From NCBI GenBank assembly GCA_003150405.1, contig QAMM01000008.1, positions 9,454 through 73,453 on the forward strand: 64,000 nucleotides of DNA. The letters are read 5' to 3'. Below the pieces are notes generated by a model that saw only the letters and a program-made list of their open reading frames with translations, did no database searches and was not told where the DNA came from. Made by a program: the position numbers and the translations under genes. Of this stretch, positions 45,104 through 55,227 are shown piece after piece. Origin of the DNA: Clostridiales bacterium (GTDB lineage Bacteria > Bacillota > Clostridia > Oscillospirales > Ruminococcaceae). Each line of letters begins with the position of its first letter. The stretch's first letter is position 1.

Positions 45104-46258
45104 ATGAATTATCGCAATTATGGTAAACTTGGGTATCAGGTCTCTGCGCTCGGTATGGGCTGTATGCGCCTGCCCCGGATTATCACCGAACAAGGCAACG
45201 CAATCGTCGACCGTGAAAAGGCTTATGAGCTTCTGCGCTACGCGGCGGAGCATGGGGTCAATTATTTTGACACTGCTTTCGGCTACCACAACACCACCAG
45301 TGAAGAGGTGCTGGGGGAGGCGCTCGAGGGCGGCTACCGGGAAAAGGTGAAAATTGCCACCAAACAGCCGCTCAATGTCATGAAAACGCAGGGGGATATC
45401 CGCCGCAACCTGGAAAACACCTTGAAGAAACTGCGGACCGATTACATAGACGTTTACCTCATTCACAACATCGGCCCGGCGACCTGGGATGAAATTAAGC
45501 GGCGCGAAATCATCAAGGAGTATGAAAAATTCCGTGACGAGGGTATGATCAAAGCAATTGGTTTCTCCTACCACGGCGTATACTCCACCTTTGAGGACAT
45601 CATGAACTACTATGACTGGGACATGTGCCAGGTGCAGCAGAATTTCCTCGACGTGGATCGTGAAGTCACCGAAGAGGCCATTCATCTGGCAGGGCGCAAG
45701 GGAACGGCGCTTGTTATTATGGAACCGCTGCGCGGCGGCGGCCTCATCAGTTCCCCGCCGCCGGTACAGGCTGTGTTCGACGAGTTTCCGGTAAAACGTG
45801 AACCGGTGGATTGGGCGTTCCGCCATCTGATCAATTATCCGGAGGTGAGTTGTATTCTCAGCGGCATGACCACGCTGGAGCAGCTCAAACAAAACATTGA
45901 AATCTTTTCTGCTCCGGACGCTGTTCCAGGTTGCTTCTCCAACGAGGAGAAGGAACTGATGAAACGGGTGAAGAAGGCGTACGACGGCCTTGTCTCCATC
46001 CCGTGCACCGGCTGTGAGTACTGCCTCCCATGTCCCAAGGGTGTTAATATTCCGGGTGTCTTCTCCCGTTACAACGATGGTATGGCATTTCAGAATTTTG
46101 ACCAGCCAAAGCGGAGCTACATGTTCCTCGGGCGCAACGGCCAGGATGCGACCAACTGTGTTGCCTGCGGCGCCTGTGAGAAAAAATGTCCGCAGCACAT
46201 TGACATTATCAACCAGCTCAAAGTGGCGCACGAAGCCCTCAAAGGCTGGATTGAATAA
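45104..46258 (+). CDS. Aldo/keto reductase with C-terminal 4Fe-4S domain
   Basis: The 384-residue protein has an aldo/keto reductase barrel with D56, Y61, K87 and H121 as likely tetrad. A C-terminal extension carries two cysteine clusters (PCTGCEYCLPCPKGVNIP at about 303-320 and NCVACGACEKKCPQHIDI at about 352-370) that look like ferredoxin-type Fe-S sites. Such fusions are widespread in anaerobes; the electron partner is unknown. ATG 45104 follows GAAAGGGTG. It is monocistronic. Confidence 0.9.
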   Translation: MNYRNYGKLGYQVSALGMGCMRLPRIITEQGNAIVDREKAYELLRYAAEHGVNYFDTAFGYHNTTSEEVLGEALEGGYREKVKIATKQPLNVMKTQGDIRRNLENTLKKLRTDYIDVYLIHNIGPATWDEIKRREIIKEYEKFRDEGMIKAIGFSYHGVYSTFEDIMNYYDWDMCQVQQNFLDVDREVTEEAIHLAGRKGTALVIMEPLRGGGLISSPPPVQAVFDEFPVKREPVDWAFRHLINYPEVSCILSGMTTLEQLKQNIEIFSAPDAVPGCFSNEEKELMKRVKKAYDGLVSIPCTGCEYCLPCPKGVNIPGVFSRYNDGMAFQNFDQPKRSYMFLGRNGQDATNCVACGACEKKCPQHIDIINQLKVAHEALKGWIE

Positions 46259-46268
46259 ATTGCCGTTC

Positions 46269-46300
46269 AACAGCCGGGTGCAGATGCATCCGGCTGTTTT
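46269..46300 (+). terminator. Terminator of the Fe-S aldo/keto reductase
   Basis: AACAGCCGG pairs with CCGGCTGTT, with further TGCA/TGCA pairing in the loop, followed by TTTT. Confidence 0.85.
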
Positions 46301-46348
46301 GCTGCAAAGAGGCACTGCAATTTTACGGATCATCTGTTATGATACCGC

Positions 46349-46377
46349 TTGACAACCGGAAAACACCATGCTAAAAT
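46349..46377 (+). promoter_or_regulatory. Promoter of the trp operon
   Basis: TTGACA (46349-46354) and TAAAAT (46372-46377) are 17 bases apart. Transcription would begin near 46384, ahead of the T-box leader. Confidence 0.85.
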
Positions 46378-46383
46378 AAAGTA

Positions 46384-46669
46384 TAATTTCATAAACCAAA
46401 CCGTTGATGTGGAAATAAAAACAGAACGTGCACTCACAGAGAGCCCGGGCGGCTGGGAGCCGGGCAGAACGCAGACTGTTAAATGGGCCACGGAGGGCGC
46501 GGTCAAAGGCTTTTGCCGAGTATTCCGCGACGTTTGGCATACGTCAGTTGCCAGGGATATGTCGGTATCCTGCTGAAAGTGTGCGGAGGCTTCCGCAAAT
46601 CAAGGTGGCACCGCGGGTGTAGAATTTGTACCCGTCCTTGACAGTTTTTCTGTCGGGGGCGGTTTTTTT
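46384..46669 (+). promoter_or_regulatory. Tryptophan T-box riboswitch
   Basis: The T-box core TGGCACCGCGG is at 46606-46616. The antiterminator arms are CAAGG...CGGGT (from 46601) and ACCCG.CCTTG (46630-46640). The competing terminator is CCGTCCTTGACAG/CTGTCGGGGGCGG with a seven-T run (46632-46669). The bulge TGGC would pair with a tRNA ending G-CCA, and bacterial tRNA-Trp has discriminator G. A TGG at 46484-46486 is the likely specifier codon in stem I. Uncharged tRNA-Trp should permit transcription of trpE onward. Confidence 0.93.
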
Positions 46670-46722
46670 GTTGCCCATTTCCGGCAGGCGTGCAAACTCC
46701 CGTTTGAGAAAGGGCGGTCGGT

Positions 46723-48198
46723 ATGAAAGTGTTTCCATCGCTGGAACAGGCAAGGGCACTTTGTTCACAGAGAAGCTACTGGAACATCCCGGTAAGCTGT
46801 GAAATTTATGCAGACAGCATGACGCCAATTCAGGCCATGCGCATCCTCAAGCATGTAAGCCACCATTGCTATATGCTGGAAAGTGTTGAGGATTCCAAAA
46901 AGTGGGGGCGCTACACCTTCCTCGGGTTTGATCCGAAGTTGGAGATCACCTGCCAGAATGGAGTGATGACGGTGAAAAACGGTACGGTCATCACCGAAGA
47001 GATAACCAATCCGGGTGAGTTTATCCGGAAAGTCATTGAGGAAAACAACAGCCCGCGCTTGGCGGAGCTTCCTACCTTTACTGGTGGGTTGGTCGGCTAT
47101 TTTTCCTACGATTACATCAAATACAGCGAACCTGGCCTGAAGCTCAGTGCGGCAGATGAGGAATCCTTTAAAGATGTGGATTTAATGCTGTTTGACAAGG
47201 TCATTGCCTTTGACAATTTCCGCCAGAAAATTGTCCTTATCGCCAATGCTGGGACCGATGCGCTTGAGGTGAATTATAATCGTGCGGTGCTGGAACTGGA
47301 ACAGCTCATCCATCTGCTCCGTACCGGAAAACCGGCGCCGAATCCCAAGCCGGTTTTGAAAACACCGTTCCAGCCATTGTTTACCAAAAAGGAATACTGC
47401 AATATGGTGGAACGGGCAAGACGGTACATTTATGAAGGCGATATTTTTCAGGTGGTGCTTTCCAACCGGATGGAGGCGGAGCTTGAAGGAAGTTTGTTTG
47501 ACGCGTACCGTGTATTGCGCACCTCCAATCCGTCGCCCTATATGTTTTATTTTTCGAGTGACGATATTGAAATTGCAGGTGCTTCACCGGAAACGCTGGT
47601 CAAGCTGGAGGACGGCACTTTGCACACCTTTCCGTTGGCGGGCACCCGTCCGCGCGGCGAAACCGACGAACAGGATATGGCGCTGGAACGCGAGCTGCTT
47701 GCAGATGATAAGGAATGCGCCGAGCACAACATGCTAGTGGATTTGGGCCGCAACGACCTCGGCCGCATGAGCAAAATTGGCACGGTTCAGGTGGAAAAGT
47801 ATATGTCCATTGAGCGGTTTTCCCATGTGATGCATATCGGCTCAACGGTGTCGGGGCAGATCCGGGAGGACAAAGACGCGCTTGACGCGGTATCCGCTGT
47901 GCTTCCCGCCGGAACCCTTTCCGGCGCGCCGAAAATCCGGGCGTGTGAAATCATTGATGAACTCGAGCAGGTCAAGCGCGGCATTTATGGCGGTGCGATT
48001 GGATACATCGATTTCACCGGCAATCTAGATACCTGCATAGCAATCCGGATTGCGTATGCAAAAAACGGCAAGGTATTTGTCTGCTCAGGTGCAGGCATTG
48101 TAGCGGACAGTGTGCCAGAAAACGAATATCAGGAATGTCTGAACAAAGCCAAAGCGGTGGTTCGGGCGATTGAGACGGCTGGGGAGGGAATTGACTGA
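46723..48198 (+). CDS. trpE: Anthranilate synthase component I
   Basis: The 491-residue enzyme converts chorismate to anthranilate using ammonia from TrpG. The N-terminal half holds the feedback tryptophan-binding region. The C-terminal chorismate-binding half shows GDIFQVVLSNRME, ASPETLVKLEDG, PLAGTRPRG and VLPAGTLSGAPKIRA. Start after GAAAGGGCGG. First gene of the trp operon, overlapping trpG by one base (TGATG). Confidence 0.98.
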   Translation: MKVFPSLEQARALCSQRSYWNIPVSCEIYADSMTPIQAMRILKHVSHHCYMLESVEDSKKWGRYTFLGFDPKLEITCQNGVMTVKNGTVITEEITNPGEFIRKVIEENNSPRLAELPTFTGGLVGYFSYDYIKYSEPGLKLSAADEESFKDVDLMLFDKVIAFDNFRQKIVLIANAGTDALEVNYNRAVLELEQLIHLLRTGKPAPNPKPVLKTPFQPLFTKKEYCNMVERARRYIYEGDIFQVVLSNRMEAELEGSLFDAYRVLRTSNPSPYMFYFSSDDIEIAGASPETLVKLEDGTLHTFPLAGTRPRGETDEQDMALERELLADDKECAEHNMLVDLGRNDLGRMSKIGTVQVEKYMSIERFSHVMHIGSTVSGQIREDKDALDAVSAVLPAGTLSGAPKIRACEIIDELEQVKRGIYGGAIGYIDFTGNLDTCIAIRIAYAKNGKVFVCSGAGIVADSVPENEYQECLNKAKAVVRAIETAGEGID

Positions 48199-48770
48199 TG
48201 GTATTGCTCATCGACAATTATGACAGCTTTTCCTATAACCTCTACCAGCTTGTCGGCTCGGTTGAGCCGGATATCCGTGTAATTCGGAACGACGAATACA
48301 CGGCGGCGGAAATTGCGGCAATGGAGCCGCGGGCAATCATCCTGTCGCCGGGGCCGGGCAGGCCGGAACATGCAGGCGTTTGTATTGAAGTGGTGCGAAC
48401 ACTTGGGGACAGAATTCCAATTTTAGGCGTCTGCCTGGGGCACCAGTCCATTTGCGAAACATATGGAGCGACCGTGTCTTATGCAAAGCAGCTCATGCAC
48501 GGAAAAACCTCGCTGGTTTCACTGGATAACGACAGTAAATTATTCTATGGTATGCCGCCGCAGATTCAGGCGGCCCGGTACCATTCCCTGGCGGCAGTAC
48601 GCAAAACGCTGCCAGAAGTGTTGAAGGTGACGGCAGAAACCAAGGATGGGGAGATTATGGCGGTGGAGCACCGGGAGTATCCCGTTTACGGGGTACAGTT
48701 TCACCCCGAATCCATCCTGACGCCGGACGGCGGTTCCATTATTCGAAATTTTCTGGGGGTTCAGGCATAA
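48198..48770 (+). CDS. trpG: Anthranilate synthase component II (glutamine amidotransferase)
   Basis: The 190-residue class I glutamine amidotransferase shows the nucleophile region GVCLGHQSI, the N-terminal [11 protein letters not shown] and the His-Glu dyad in VQFHPESIL. It supplies ammonia to TrpE and may also serve folate synthesis. Overlaps both neighbours by one base. Confidence 0.97.
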   Translation: MVLLIDNYDSFSYNLYQLVGSVEPDIRVIRNDEYTAAEIAAMEPRAIILSPGPGRPEHAGVCIEVVRTLGDRIPILGVCLGHQSICETYGATVSYAKQLMHGKTSLVSLDNDSKLFYGMPPQIQAARYHSLAAVRKTLPEVLKVTAETKDGEIMAVEHREYPVYGVQFHPESILTPDGGSIIRNFLGVQA

Positions 48771-49780
48771 TGATAAGAGAAGCGATTATCGACCTTTCCA
48801 AACGGAAGGATTTATCCTATGAAACCGCCGAGGCGGTCATGAATGAAATTATGAGCGGTGAAGCGTCTGCGGTGCAGATGAGCGCCTACCTTACAGCGTT
48901 GAGCCTGAAGGGCGAGACCATTGACGAGATTACCGCATCGGCTGCGGGAATGCGCCGGCACTGCATCAAGCTACTGCACGATATGGATGTGCTGGAAATT
49001 GTCGGCACTGGAGGGGACGGGGCCAATTCCTTTAATATTTCTACGACTGCTTCTCTCGTCATTTCGGCGGCGGGCGTGCCGGTTGCGAAACATGGCAACC
49101 GTGCGGCGTCGAGCAAATGCGGCGCCGCGGATGTGCTGGAGGCATTGGGGGTTAAAATCGATCTGCCGCCGGAAAAGAGCGCGGGGTTGCTTAAGGCTAT
49201 TGGCATTTGTTTTCTGTTTGCACAGAACTATCACATCGCCATGAAATACGTCGCCCCAGTGCGCCGGGAACTCGGTATCCGAACTATATTTAATATTCTT
49301 GGACCACTTGCAAATCCGGCCGGTGCAAACATGGAAGTGATGGGCGTTTATGACGAGGCGTTGGTGGAACCGCTTGCACGGGTTATGGCAAACCTCGGCG
49401 TCAAAAGCGGCATGGTGGTGTTTGGGCAGGACGGTCTGGACGAAATCTCAATGAGCGCGCCGACGTCAGTTTGCGAGGTTCGGGATGGAGGTTTTCGTTC
49501 CTATGTCATCACCCCAGAGCAGTTTGGGCTTGCGCGCTGCTCCAAAGAGGATTTAGTGGGCGGCACGCCCAAGGAAAATGCAGAAATTACCCGTGCTATC
49601 CTCGGTGGAGAAAAAGGGCCAAAGCGTGATGCGGTGGTGCTCAACGCGGCAGCGGCATTGTACGCGGCGGGAAGGTGCGCAGACTGGGAATCCGCCATTC
49701 GCTTGGCTCAGGAAACCATTGATAGCGGTAAAGCGTTGAAGCAGCTCGAAGCCTTCATCCGTTGCTCCAATGAGGCGTAA
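48770..49780 (+). CDS. trpD: Anthranilate phosphoribosyltransferase
   Basis: The 336-residue enzyme transfers phosphoribose from PRPP to anthranilate. PRPP-binding [14 protein letters not shown] and the [17 protein letters not shown] block are conserved, and the length is normal. Not fused to TrpG, unlike enterobacteria. Start by TAATG overlap with trpG. Confidence 0.98.
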   Translation: MIREAIIDLSKRKDLSYETAEAVMNEIMSGEASAVQMSAYLTALSLKGETIDEITASAAGMRRHCIKLLHDMDVLEIVGTGGDGANSFNISTTASLVISAAGVPVAKHGNRAASSKCGAADVLEALGVKIDLPPEKSAGLLKAIGICFLFAQNYHIAMKYVAPVRRELGIRTIFNILGPLANPAGANMEVMGVYDEALVEPLARVMANLGVKSGMVVFGQDGLDEISMSAPTSVCEVRDGGFRSYVITPEQFGLARCSKEDLVGGTPKENAEITRAILGGEKGPKRDAVVLNAAAALYAAGRCADWESAIRLAQETIDSGKALKQLEAFIRCSNEA

Positions 49781-49790
49781 GGAGATTGTT

Positions 49791-50576
49791 ATGATACTGG
49801 ACGAAATTGCGGCGCGCACCCGTCTGCGGATGGAAGAACAGAAACAGAGGGTTCCTTTTGCAGAGGTCAAAGCTAGGGCGGAAGCGCTGGATGCAAATAC
49901 CGGCTTCCCATTTGAACGCGCATTAAAACAAGATGGGATTTCGTTTATCTGCGAGGTCAAAAAAGCTTCTCCCTCCAAAGGGGTGATTGCTGAGGATTTC
50001 CCTTACCTGCAAATTGCGCAGGAGTATGAAGCAGCGGGGGCATCTGCCATTTCGGTGCTGACCGAACCGTTCTACTTCAAGGGGGAGGACCGTTACCTGA
50101 AAGAAATTGCTGCGGCGGTACAAATTCCTATTCTGCGCAAGGATTTTGTAGTGGATGAATACATGATTTACGAGGCAAAGCTACTCGGCGCTTCGGCAGT
50201 GCTGCTCATTTGTGCGATACTGCCGCCGGAATTGCTGCGGCAGTATCTTGAAACCGCGCACCGGCTTGGCTTGTCTGCGTTGGTAGAAGCGCATACCAAA
50301 GAGGAGGTCAGGATGGCTGTTGACGCCGGAGCGCGGAGCGTCGGGGTCAACAACCGGGATTTGCAGACCTTTCAGGTGGATGTGACGACGAGCATTCGTC
50401 TGCGGCAGGAGGTTCCGCATGAGCTCCTATATGTGTCGGAAAGCGGAATCGCCACGCCGGAGGACGTGGAGACGTTGCGCCGGAACGGCACCGATGCAGT
50501 GCTGATTGGAGAAACGCTGATGCGCAGCCTAGATAAAAGAGCGATGCTCGATGCGCTGCGGGGAGGTAAACCATGA
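49791..50576 (+). CDS. trpC: Indole-3-glycerol phosphate synthase
   Basis: This 261-residue TIM-barrel enzyme closes the indole ring. It shows FICEVKKASPSKG (catalytic Lys), LTEPFYFKG, ILRKDFVVDEYMIYEA and GVNNRDLQTF. ATG 49791 after TAAGGAG is preferred over upstream in-frame codons that overlap trpD. Ends in ATGA overlap with trpF. Confidence 0.98.
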   Translation: MILDEIAARTRLRMEEQKQRVPFAEVKARAEALDANTGFPFERALKQDGISFICEVKKASPSKGVIAEDFPYLQIAQEYEAAGASAISVLTEPFYFKGEDRYLKEIAAAVQIPILRKDFVVDEYMIYEAKLLGASAVLLICAILPPELLRQYLETAHRLGLSALVEAHTKEEVRMAVDAGARSVGVNNRDLQTFQVDVTTSIRLRQEVPHELLYVSESGIATPEDVETLRRNGTDAVLIGETLMRSLDKRAMLDALRGGKP

Positions 50577-51175
50577 GCGGGACCAAGGTGAAAATCTGCG
50601 GTCTGAGCCGGGAGCAGGATATTGAAGCGGCAAACCAGGCAAAACCGGATTATATTGGCTTTGTCTTTGCCGAAAGCCGCCGCCGTGTGACGCCGGAGCA
50701 GGCAAAGCGCCTGCGGGAACGGTTGGAACCGGGCATTGTTCCGGTCGGGGTTTTTGTCAATGCGCCGGAGAAGGAAATTCTCGCTTTGCTTACAGAAGGG
50801 GTCATTGATATTGCTCAACTCCATGGGAATGAGGACGAGGCTTTTGTACGGCGCATTCAGGAATACAGCGGAAAACCGGTGATCAAGGCGGTGAAGGTAT
50901 TGTCGGAGCAGGATGTTTTGCGATGGCGGAATTCACAAGCGGATTACCTGCTGCTGGACAGCGGCGCTGGAAGTGGAAAGCAGTTTGACTGGTCGCTGAT
51001 CCGCCGCTGTGACTGCCCCTTTTTCCTGGCGGGCGGATTGAACGCCGCAAACGTGGTTCAGGCCATTCGGCAGGTTCAGCCTTATGCGGTGGATTTGAGC
51101 AGCGGGGCGGAGACAGACGGGGTCAAAGACCCAGAAAAAATGGAACGGATTGTAAGGAGTGTACGGGATGAGTAA
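50573..51175 (+). CDS. trpF: Phosphoribosylanthranilate isomerase
   Basis: The 200-residue TIM-barrel isomerase has catalytic Cys in KICGLSR, the [13 protein letters not shown] loop, IAQLHGNED and [12 protein letters not shown]. It is a stand-alone TrpF, not fused to TrpC. SD GGGGAGG lies inside trpC. Confidence 0.97.
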   Translation: MSGTKVKICGLSREQDIEAANQAKPDYIGFVFAESRRRVTPEQAKRLRERLEPGIVPVGVFVNAPEKEILALLTEGVIDIAQLHGNEDEAFVRRIQEYSGKPVIKAVKVLSEQDVLRWRNSQADYLLLDSGAGSGKQFDWSLIRRCDCPFFLAGGLNAANVVQAIRQVQPYAVDLSSGAETDGVKDPEKMERIVRSVRDE

Positions 51176-52352
51176 AGGAAGATATGGGGTACATGGCGGG
51201 CAGTATGCCGCTGAAACACTCATGAATGAACTGATCCACCTGGAAGAACAGTATGAGTATTATAAGAATAACCCGGAGTTTCAGCAGGAACTGGCGGAAT
51301 TGCTGCGCGAATATGCCGGTCGGCCGTCGCTACTTTATTATGCGGAAAAGATGACCAAGGACTTAGACGGCGCGAAAATCTATTTGAAGCGGGAGGACTT
51401 GAATCACACCGGTTCCCATAAAATTAATAACGTGCTCGGACAGGCTCTGCTTGCCAAAAAAATGGGCAAGACCCGTCTGATTGCCGAAACCGGCGCGGGT
51501 CAGCACGGCGTCGCTACGGCGACCGTCGCCGCTTTATTTGGCATGGAATGCGAAATCTTTATGGGCAAGGAAGACACCGAGCGGCAGGCGCTCAACGTTT
51601 ACCGAATGGAGCTTTTGGGCGCGAAGGTTCACCCGGTTACCAGCGGCACCATGACTTTGAAGGACGCGGTCAACGAAACCATGCGGGAATGGACCAACCG
51701 GGTTTATGATACTCATTATGTCCTCGGTTCGGTGATGGGGCCGCATCCGTTCCCGATGATTGTGCGGGACTTTCAGAGTGTCATCAGCAAAGAGGCGCGT
51801 GCGCAGATTCTTGAGAAAGAAGGAAAGCTCCCGGCGGCAGTAGTCGCCTGTGTGGGCGGCGGAAGCAATGCAATGGGGGCTTTTTACAATTTTATTCCGG
51901 ATGAAGGTGTGCGGCTGATTGGCTGCGAGGCCGCCGGCAAGGGAATTGATACCGACAAGCATGCGGCGACCATTGCCAAAGGGACGCTGGGAGTGTTCCA
52001 CGGCATGAAATCCTATTTCTGCCAGGATGAAAACGGCCAGATCGCTCCGGTTTATTCCATTTCTGCCGGACTTGATTATCCCGGCATTGGGCCGGAGCAC
52101 GCTTATCTGCACGACACGGGCCGTGCAGAGTATGTTCCAATCACCGACGATGAAGCAGTGGATGCCTTTGAATACCTTGCACGGACCGAGGGCATCATCT
52201 GCGCCATTGAGAGCGCGCATGCAGTGGCACAGGCGCGTAAGATTGCAGGAAGTATGAGCAAAGATCAAAGTATCATCATCTGCCTTTCGGGCAGGGGAGA
52301 CAAGGACGTTGCGGCAATCGCACGGTACAGAGGGGTGGACATCCATGAGTAA
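51168..52352 (+). CDS. trpB: Tryptophan synthase beta chain
   Basis: The 394-residue PLP enzyme joins indole to serine. The PLP lysine is in [17 protein letters not shown], with [13 protein letters not shown] and the phosphate-binding GGGSNAMG. It is the regular TrpB1 type. ATG 51168 after AAGGAG; it overlaps trpF by 8 bases with the sequence ATGAGTAA. Confidence 0.98.
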   Translation: MSKGRYGVHGGQYAAETLMNELIHLEEQYEYYKNNPEFQQELAELLREYAGRPSLLYYAEKMTKDLDGAKIYLKREDLNHTGSHKINNVLGQALLAKKMGKTRLIAETGAGQHGVATATVAALFGMECEIFMGKEDTERQALNVYRMELLGAKVHPVTSGTMTLKDAVNETMREWTNRVYDTHYVLGSVMGPHPFPMIVRDFQSVISKEARAQILEKEGKLPAAVVACVGGGSNAMGAFYNFIPDEGVRLIGCEAAGKGIDTDKHAATIAKGTLGVFHGMKSYFCQDENGQIAPVYSISAGLDYPGIGPEHAYLHDTGRAEYVPITDDEAVDAFEYLARTEGIICAIESAHAVAQARKIAGSMSKDQSIIICLSGRGDKDVAAIARYRGVDIHE

Positions 52353-53124
52353 GATTCAAAAGGCTTTTGACGGACACAAAGCGTTTCTTGCATTTGTAAC
52401 AGCGGGGGATCCGTCCTTGGAAAAGACGGAAGAATATATCCTTGCAATGGAACAGGCGGGTGCAGATTTGATCGAGCTTGGCATCCCATTTTCTGATCCA
52501 ACTGCAGAGGGCCCGGTTATACAGGACGCCAATATCCGTGCGCTGAAACACGGCGCCACGGTGGAGGGCGTTTTTGAAATGGTGGAATCCCTGCGAAAAA
52601 AATCAAGCATACCATTGGTTTTTCTTACCTATTTAAATCCCGTATTCCATTATGGCTATGAGGCGTTTTTTACCCGCTGCGAAGCGGTCGGAGTGGATGG
52701 AATTATCATTCCTGACCTTCCGTACGAAGAAAAGGGTGAAGTGGCGGATATAGCGGCGGTTCATGGTGTGGATCTCATCCCACTCATTGCGCCAACCTCG
52801 GAGCAGCGCATTCAAATGATTGCCAAAGAGGCAAAAGGATTTATTTATGTTGTCTCCTCAATGGGCGTGACCGGCGTGCGGGAAGAAATTAAAACCGATC
52901 TCGCCAGCATTGTAGCCGCCATCCGGCAGGTGACCAATATTCCAACGGCGATTGGATTTGGCATTAGTACGCCAGCGCAGGCGGAACAGATGGCGGCCAC
53001 CAGCGACGGCGCGATTGTAGGCAGCGCGATTGTGAAGATCATAGCTGAGTACGGTGAGAAAGCCGCCGCTCCACTTGCCGATTACGTGCGGAGTATGAAA
53101 GCGGCTGTTTTACAGGCGGATTGA
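52345..53124 (+). CDS. trpA: Tryptophan synthase alpha chain
   Basis: This 259-residue TIM barrel cleaves indole-3-glycerol phosphate and channels indole to TrpB. The catalytic Glu is in [11 protein letters not shown] and the Asp in [10 protein letters not shown], with [10 protein letters not shown] near the phosphate site. It starts within the trpB end in an ATGAGTAA overlap identical to that at trpF/trpB. Last gene of the operon; no strong terminator is visible downstream. Confidence 0.98.
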   Translation: MSKIQKAFDGHKAFLAFVTAGDPSLEKTEEYILAMEQAGADLIELGIPFSDPTAEGPVIQDANIRALKHGATVEGVFEMVESLRKKSSIPLVFLTYLNPVFHYGYEAFFTRCEAVGVDGIIIPDLPYEEKGEVADIAAVHGVDLIPLIAPTSEQRIQMIAKEAKGFIYVVSSMGVTGVREEIKTDLASIVAAIRQVTNIPTAIGFGISTPAQAEQMAATSDGAIVGSAIVKIIAEYGEKAAAPLADYVRSMKAAVLQAD

Positions 53125-53173
53125 CAGGTGGCTCCGAAGTAAAAATGGTTGAACGGCAATTTTAACCAAATGC

Positions 53174-53191
53174 CGGCTACACCAAACGGTG
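53174..53191. repeat. Small hairpin after trpA
   Basis: CTACACC and GGTGTAG pair perfectly around AAAC, but no T-run follows, so it is at best a weak processing or end-of-message structure. Confidence 0.3.
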
Positions 53192-53320
53192 TAGAAGATG
53201 CTGGGGATATTTTGGCAAAGTGGGGCCTCTGATTTTCTCAAAAGTTTTCCGTCGGTTTGATATTGGAATAGTACATTAAAATAGATGTTTTATAAAAACG
53301 TTTTGACAGGAGGCATACAA

Positions 53321-54076
53321 TTGGGAAAGGCGAATCAGTTTACGGGGAAAGCGTCCGCGTATGAAAAGCACCGCCCGAATTATCCGCAAGCATGTATTGA
53401 TTTCATTATTTCGGCTGCCGGGCTGAAACGGGGGAATGTGGTTGCGGATATTGGCGCTGGAACCGGAATTTTCTCAAGACAGCTTTCGGAAAGCGGTTTA
53501 CAGGTTATGGCGGTAGAACCGAATGCGGATATGCGGGCGCAGGCTGAAAAAATGCTTGCAGACTATTCGAATACCGTGGTTTTGCCCGGCTCTGCGGAAG
53601 AGACGGGAATCGCGGCAGGGTCGGTCAGGCTTGTCATAGCGGCGCAGGCATTTCATTGGTTTGACGCGGCGAAGTTTCGGGCAGAATGCAAGAGAATTCT
53701 GGTTCCCGGCGGCAGAGTGGCGTTGATCTGGAACAGCCGTGATCTTGAAAGCCCGCTGGTTCAGGAAACAGCGGGGATATGCAGACGGTTTTGCCCAAAT
53801 TTCAATGGGTTCAGTGGTGGGATTGAGGAAAGGCTGGAGGTTCTGCACCAGTTTTTTGATAAGGGGATATTCGAATATCAGGTTTTTGAAAATCCCGTGA
53901 TATATGACTGTCAGGGTCTGATAGGGCGGTATCTGTCCTCTTCTTTTGCGCCAAAACTGGGCGATGTTCATTACCTGGATTATATTGCCGCATTTGGTGC
54001 GCTGTTTGACCGGTACAGCGTTCAGGGCCGCCTTTGCTTCCCTTATAAAACCCGATGTTATCTTGGCAGCGTTTAA
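53321..54076 (+). CDS. Class I SAM-dependent methyltransferase
   Basis: The 251-residue protein has SAM motif I VVADIGAGTGIFSRQL and the following acidic VEPNADM, AAQAFHWFD and LVPGGRVALIWNSR, the pattern of the UbiE/SmtA-like methyltransferase group (type 11). The substrate is unknown. TTG 53321 follows AGGAGG by 7 bases and is preferred over an upstream ATG lacking a ribosome binding site. Confidence 0.85.
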   Translation: MGKANQFTGKASAYEKHRPNYPQACIDFIISAAGLKRGNVVADIGAGTGIFSRQLSESGLQVMAVEPNADMRAQAEKMLADYSNTVVLPGSAEETGIAAGSVRLVIAAQAFHWFDAAKFRAECKRILVPGGRVALIWNSRDLESPLVQETAGICRRFCPNFNGFSGGIEERLEVLHQFFDKGIFEYQVFENPVIYDCQGLIGRYLSSSFAPKLGDVHYLDYIAAFGALFDRYSVQGRLCFPYKTRCYLGSV

Positions 54077-54095
54077 AAGTCAATCAGCCAACCAA

Positions 54096-54140
54096 AACAA
54101 GCGCTGGAAAACCTTAAGGGTTTCCAGCGCTTGTTTTTTT
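54096..54140 (+). terminator. Terminator of the methyltransferase gene
   Basis: AACAAGCGCTGGAAA and TTTCCAGCGCTTGTT form a perfect 15-bp stem with an inner CC/GG pair, followed by T. Confidence 0.93.
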
Positions 54141-54473
54141 GCGTTGTTTTCAAGTGGGGATAAGAACCGGTGAAGGGCGGCTTGCATCAGACAGAAAGAG
54201 TATGGCACAGACAGCAATAGTTGTACAATTTGAAACATGAACTGCTATAAAATATTGACCTTTACCGTTCGGCATGAAAAAATAGACCATCAAAAGGAAA
54301 TATAGAAATTGTGAATGAGACATCCGATAAGTCCAATAGGTGTATATGGCAGGATGACGCTGTCTTTAAACCAAGAAATCAGTTTTGTTTTTCGTATTTT
54401 ATACCTGCTTTTGTTCTGAAATACGTTGGAAAGGGATATAGTGTAACAGAACGATGGAAAGAGGGGCTCAAAC
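54141..54473. other. Intergenic stretch upstream of the CotJC-like gene
   Basis: No convincing gene is seen. A short frame from 54311 lacks a ribosome binding site and family resemblance. A sporulation promoter would be expected here, but I could not match one confidently. Confidence 0.4.
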
Positions 54474-55010
54474 ATGGCCAATACCGGAAACAGACCAAAG
54501 CCGCAGGGACAGCATCCGCTATATGAAGTGCCGCTTCCATATCCCAAAGTATTCACTGGAAGTATGAATCCGGCTTATGGGCGTGCAATGCTGAGCAACG
54601 TCGGTGGAATCAATTCAGAGATGAGTGCTGTCAGTCTGTATTTGTATAATCACTTTGTCACGCCGCAATATCTGGAAATTTCTGAGGCGTTTCGTAAAAT
54701 TGCCGAGACAGAGATGCGTCACCTGGAAATCTTTGGGACACTTGCCTACCAGCTTGGACAGGATCCGCGTCTTTGGAACAATCGGTGTGGGCAGCGAACT
54801 TACTGGACGCCGGGGTATCACCGGTATCCGGTGCAGCTTTCGCGTATGTTGGGGTATGCGCTGGAAAGCGAACGGGCGGCTATTCAAAAATATCAGCGTC
54901 AGACCGAAATGATTCGGGATGAAAACATTCAGGAAAATCTCTGTCGCATAATTCTGGACGAAGAAGCACACGTTAAATTCTTGAGTTATTTGAAGGAAAA
55001 ATACGCCTAA
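54474..55010 (+). CDS. cotJC: Spore coat protein CotJC-like, manganese-catalase fold
   Basis: The 178-residue protein belongs to the ferritin-like manganese catalase/CotJC family. The four-helix metal ligands are visible in NSEMSAVSLYLYN, AETEMRHLEIFGTL, ALESERAAIQKYQRQ and ILDEEAHVKFL. CotJC is a mother-cell coat component in Bacillus, encoded with cotJA and cotJB, which are absent here. A start 8 bases after GAGGGG gives a normal length. It supports a spore-forming host. Confidence 0.82.
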   Translation: MANTGNRPKPQGQHPLYEVPLPYPKVFTGSMNPAYGRAMLSNVGGINSEMSAVSLYLYNHFVTPQYLEISEAFRKIAETEMRHLEIFGTLAYQLGQDPRLWNNRCGQRTYWTPGYHRYPVQLSRMLGYALESERAAIQKYQRQTEMIRDENIQENLCRIILDEEAHVKFLSYLKEKYA

Positions 55011-55015
55011 CCGCT

Positions 55016-55052
55016 GAGGCGCCCTGTGAATGGAGCATGGGCGTCTTTTTTT
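55016..55052 (+). terminator. Terminator of the CotJC-like gene
   Basis: GA.GCGCCC and GGGCGTC arms with a two-base bulge, followed by eight T. Confidence 0.75.
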
Positions 55053-55076
55053 TGCGGATTTGGTAACAAAACCTCT

Positions 55077-55104
55077 TTATCATTTAAAAAAATTATGTTA
55101 TAAT
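55077..55104 (+). promoter_or_regulatory. Possible promoter of the BTAD regulator and pilus-like cluster
   Basis: TTATCA (55077-55082) and TATAAT (55099-55104) are 16 bases apart. A leader of about 115 bases follows before the start codon. Confidence 0.45.
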
Positions 55105-55227
55105 GGCATTGAATTTTTATAAAATGGAAATCAAAAGAGTTGATATATAGTTCGCAAGGTTGATAAAACCAATGAATTACAGCAAAAAATTTATGATGTT
55201 GAACGGCAATGGAAGAGAGGCTTTCGT

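Noticed and set aside
45041..46333. 430-codon open frame on the minus strand
   Set aside because: Antisense to the Fe-S aldo/keto reductase; no ribosome binding site and no domain.
54311..54526. 71-codon frame before the CotJC-like gene
   Set aside because: No ribosome binding site, overlaps the start of the coat gene in another frame and has no family features.
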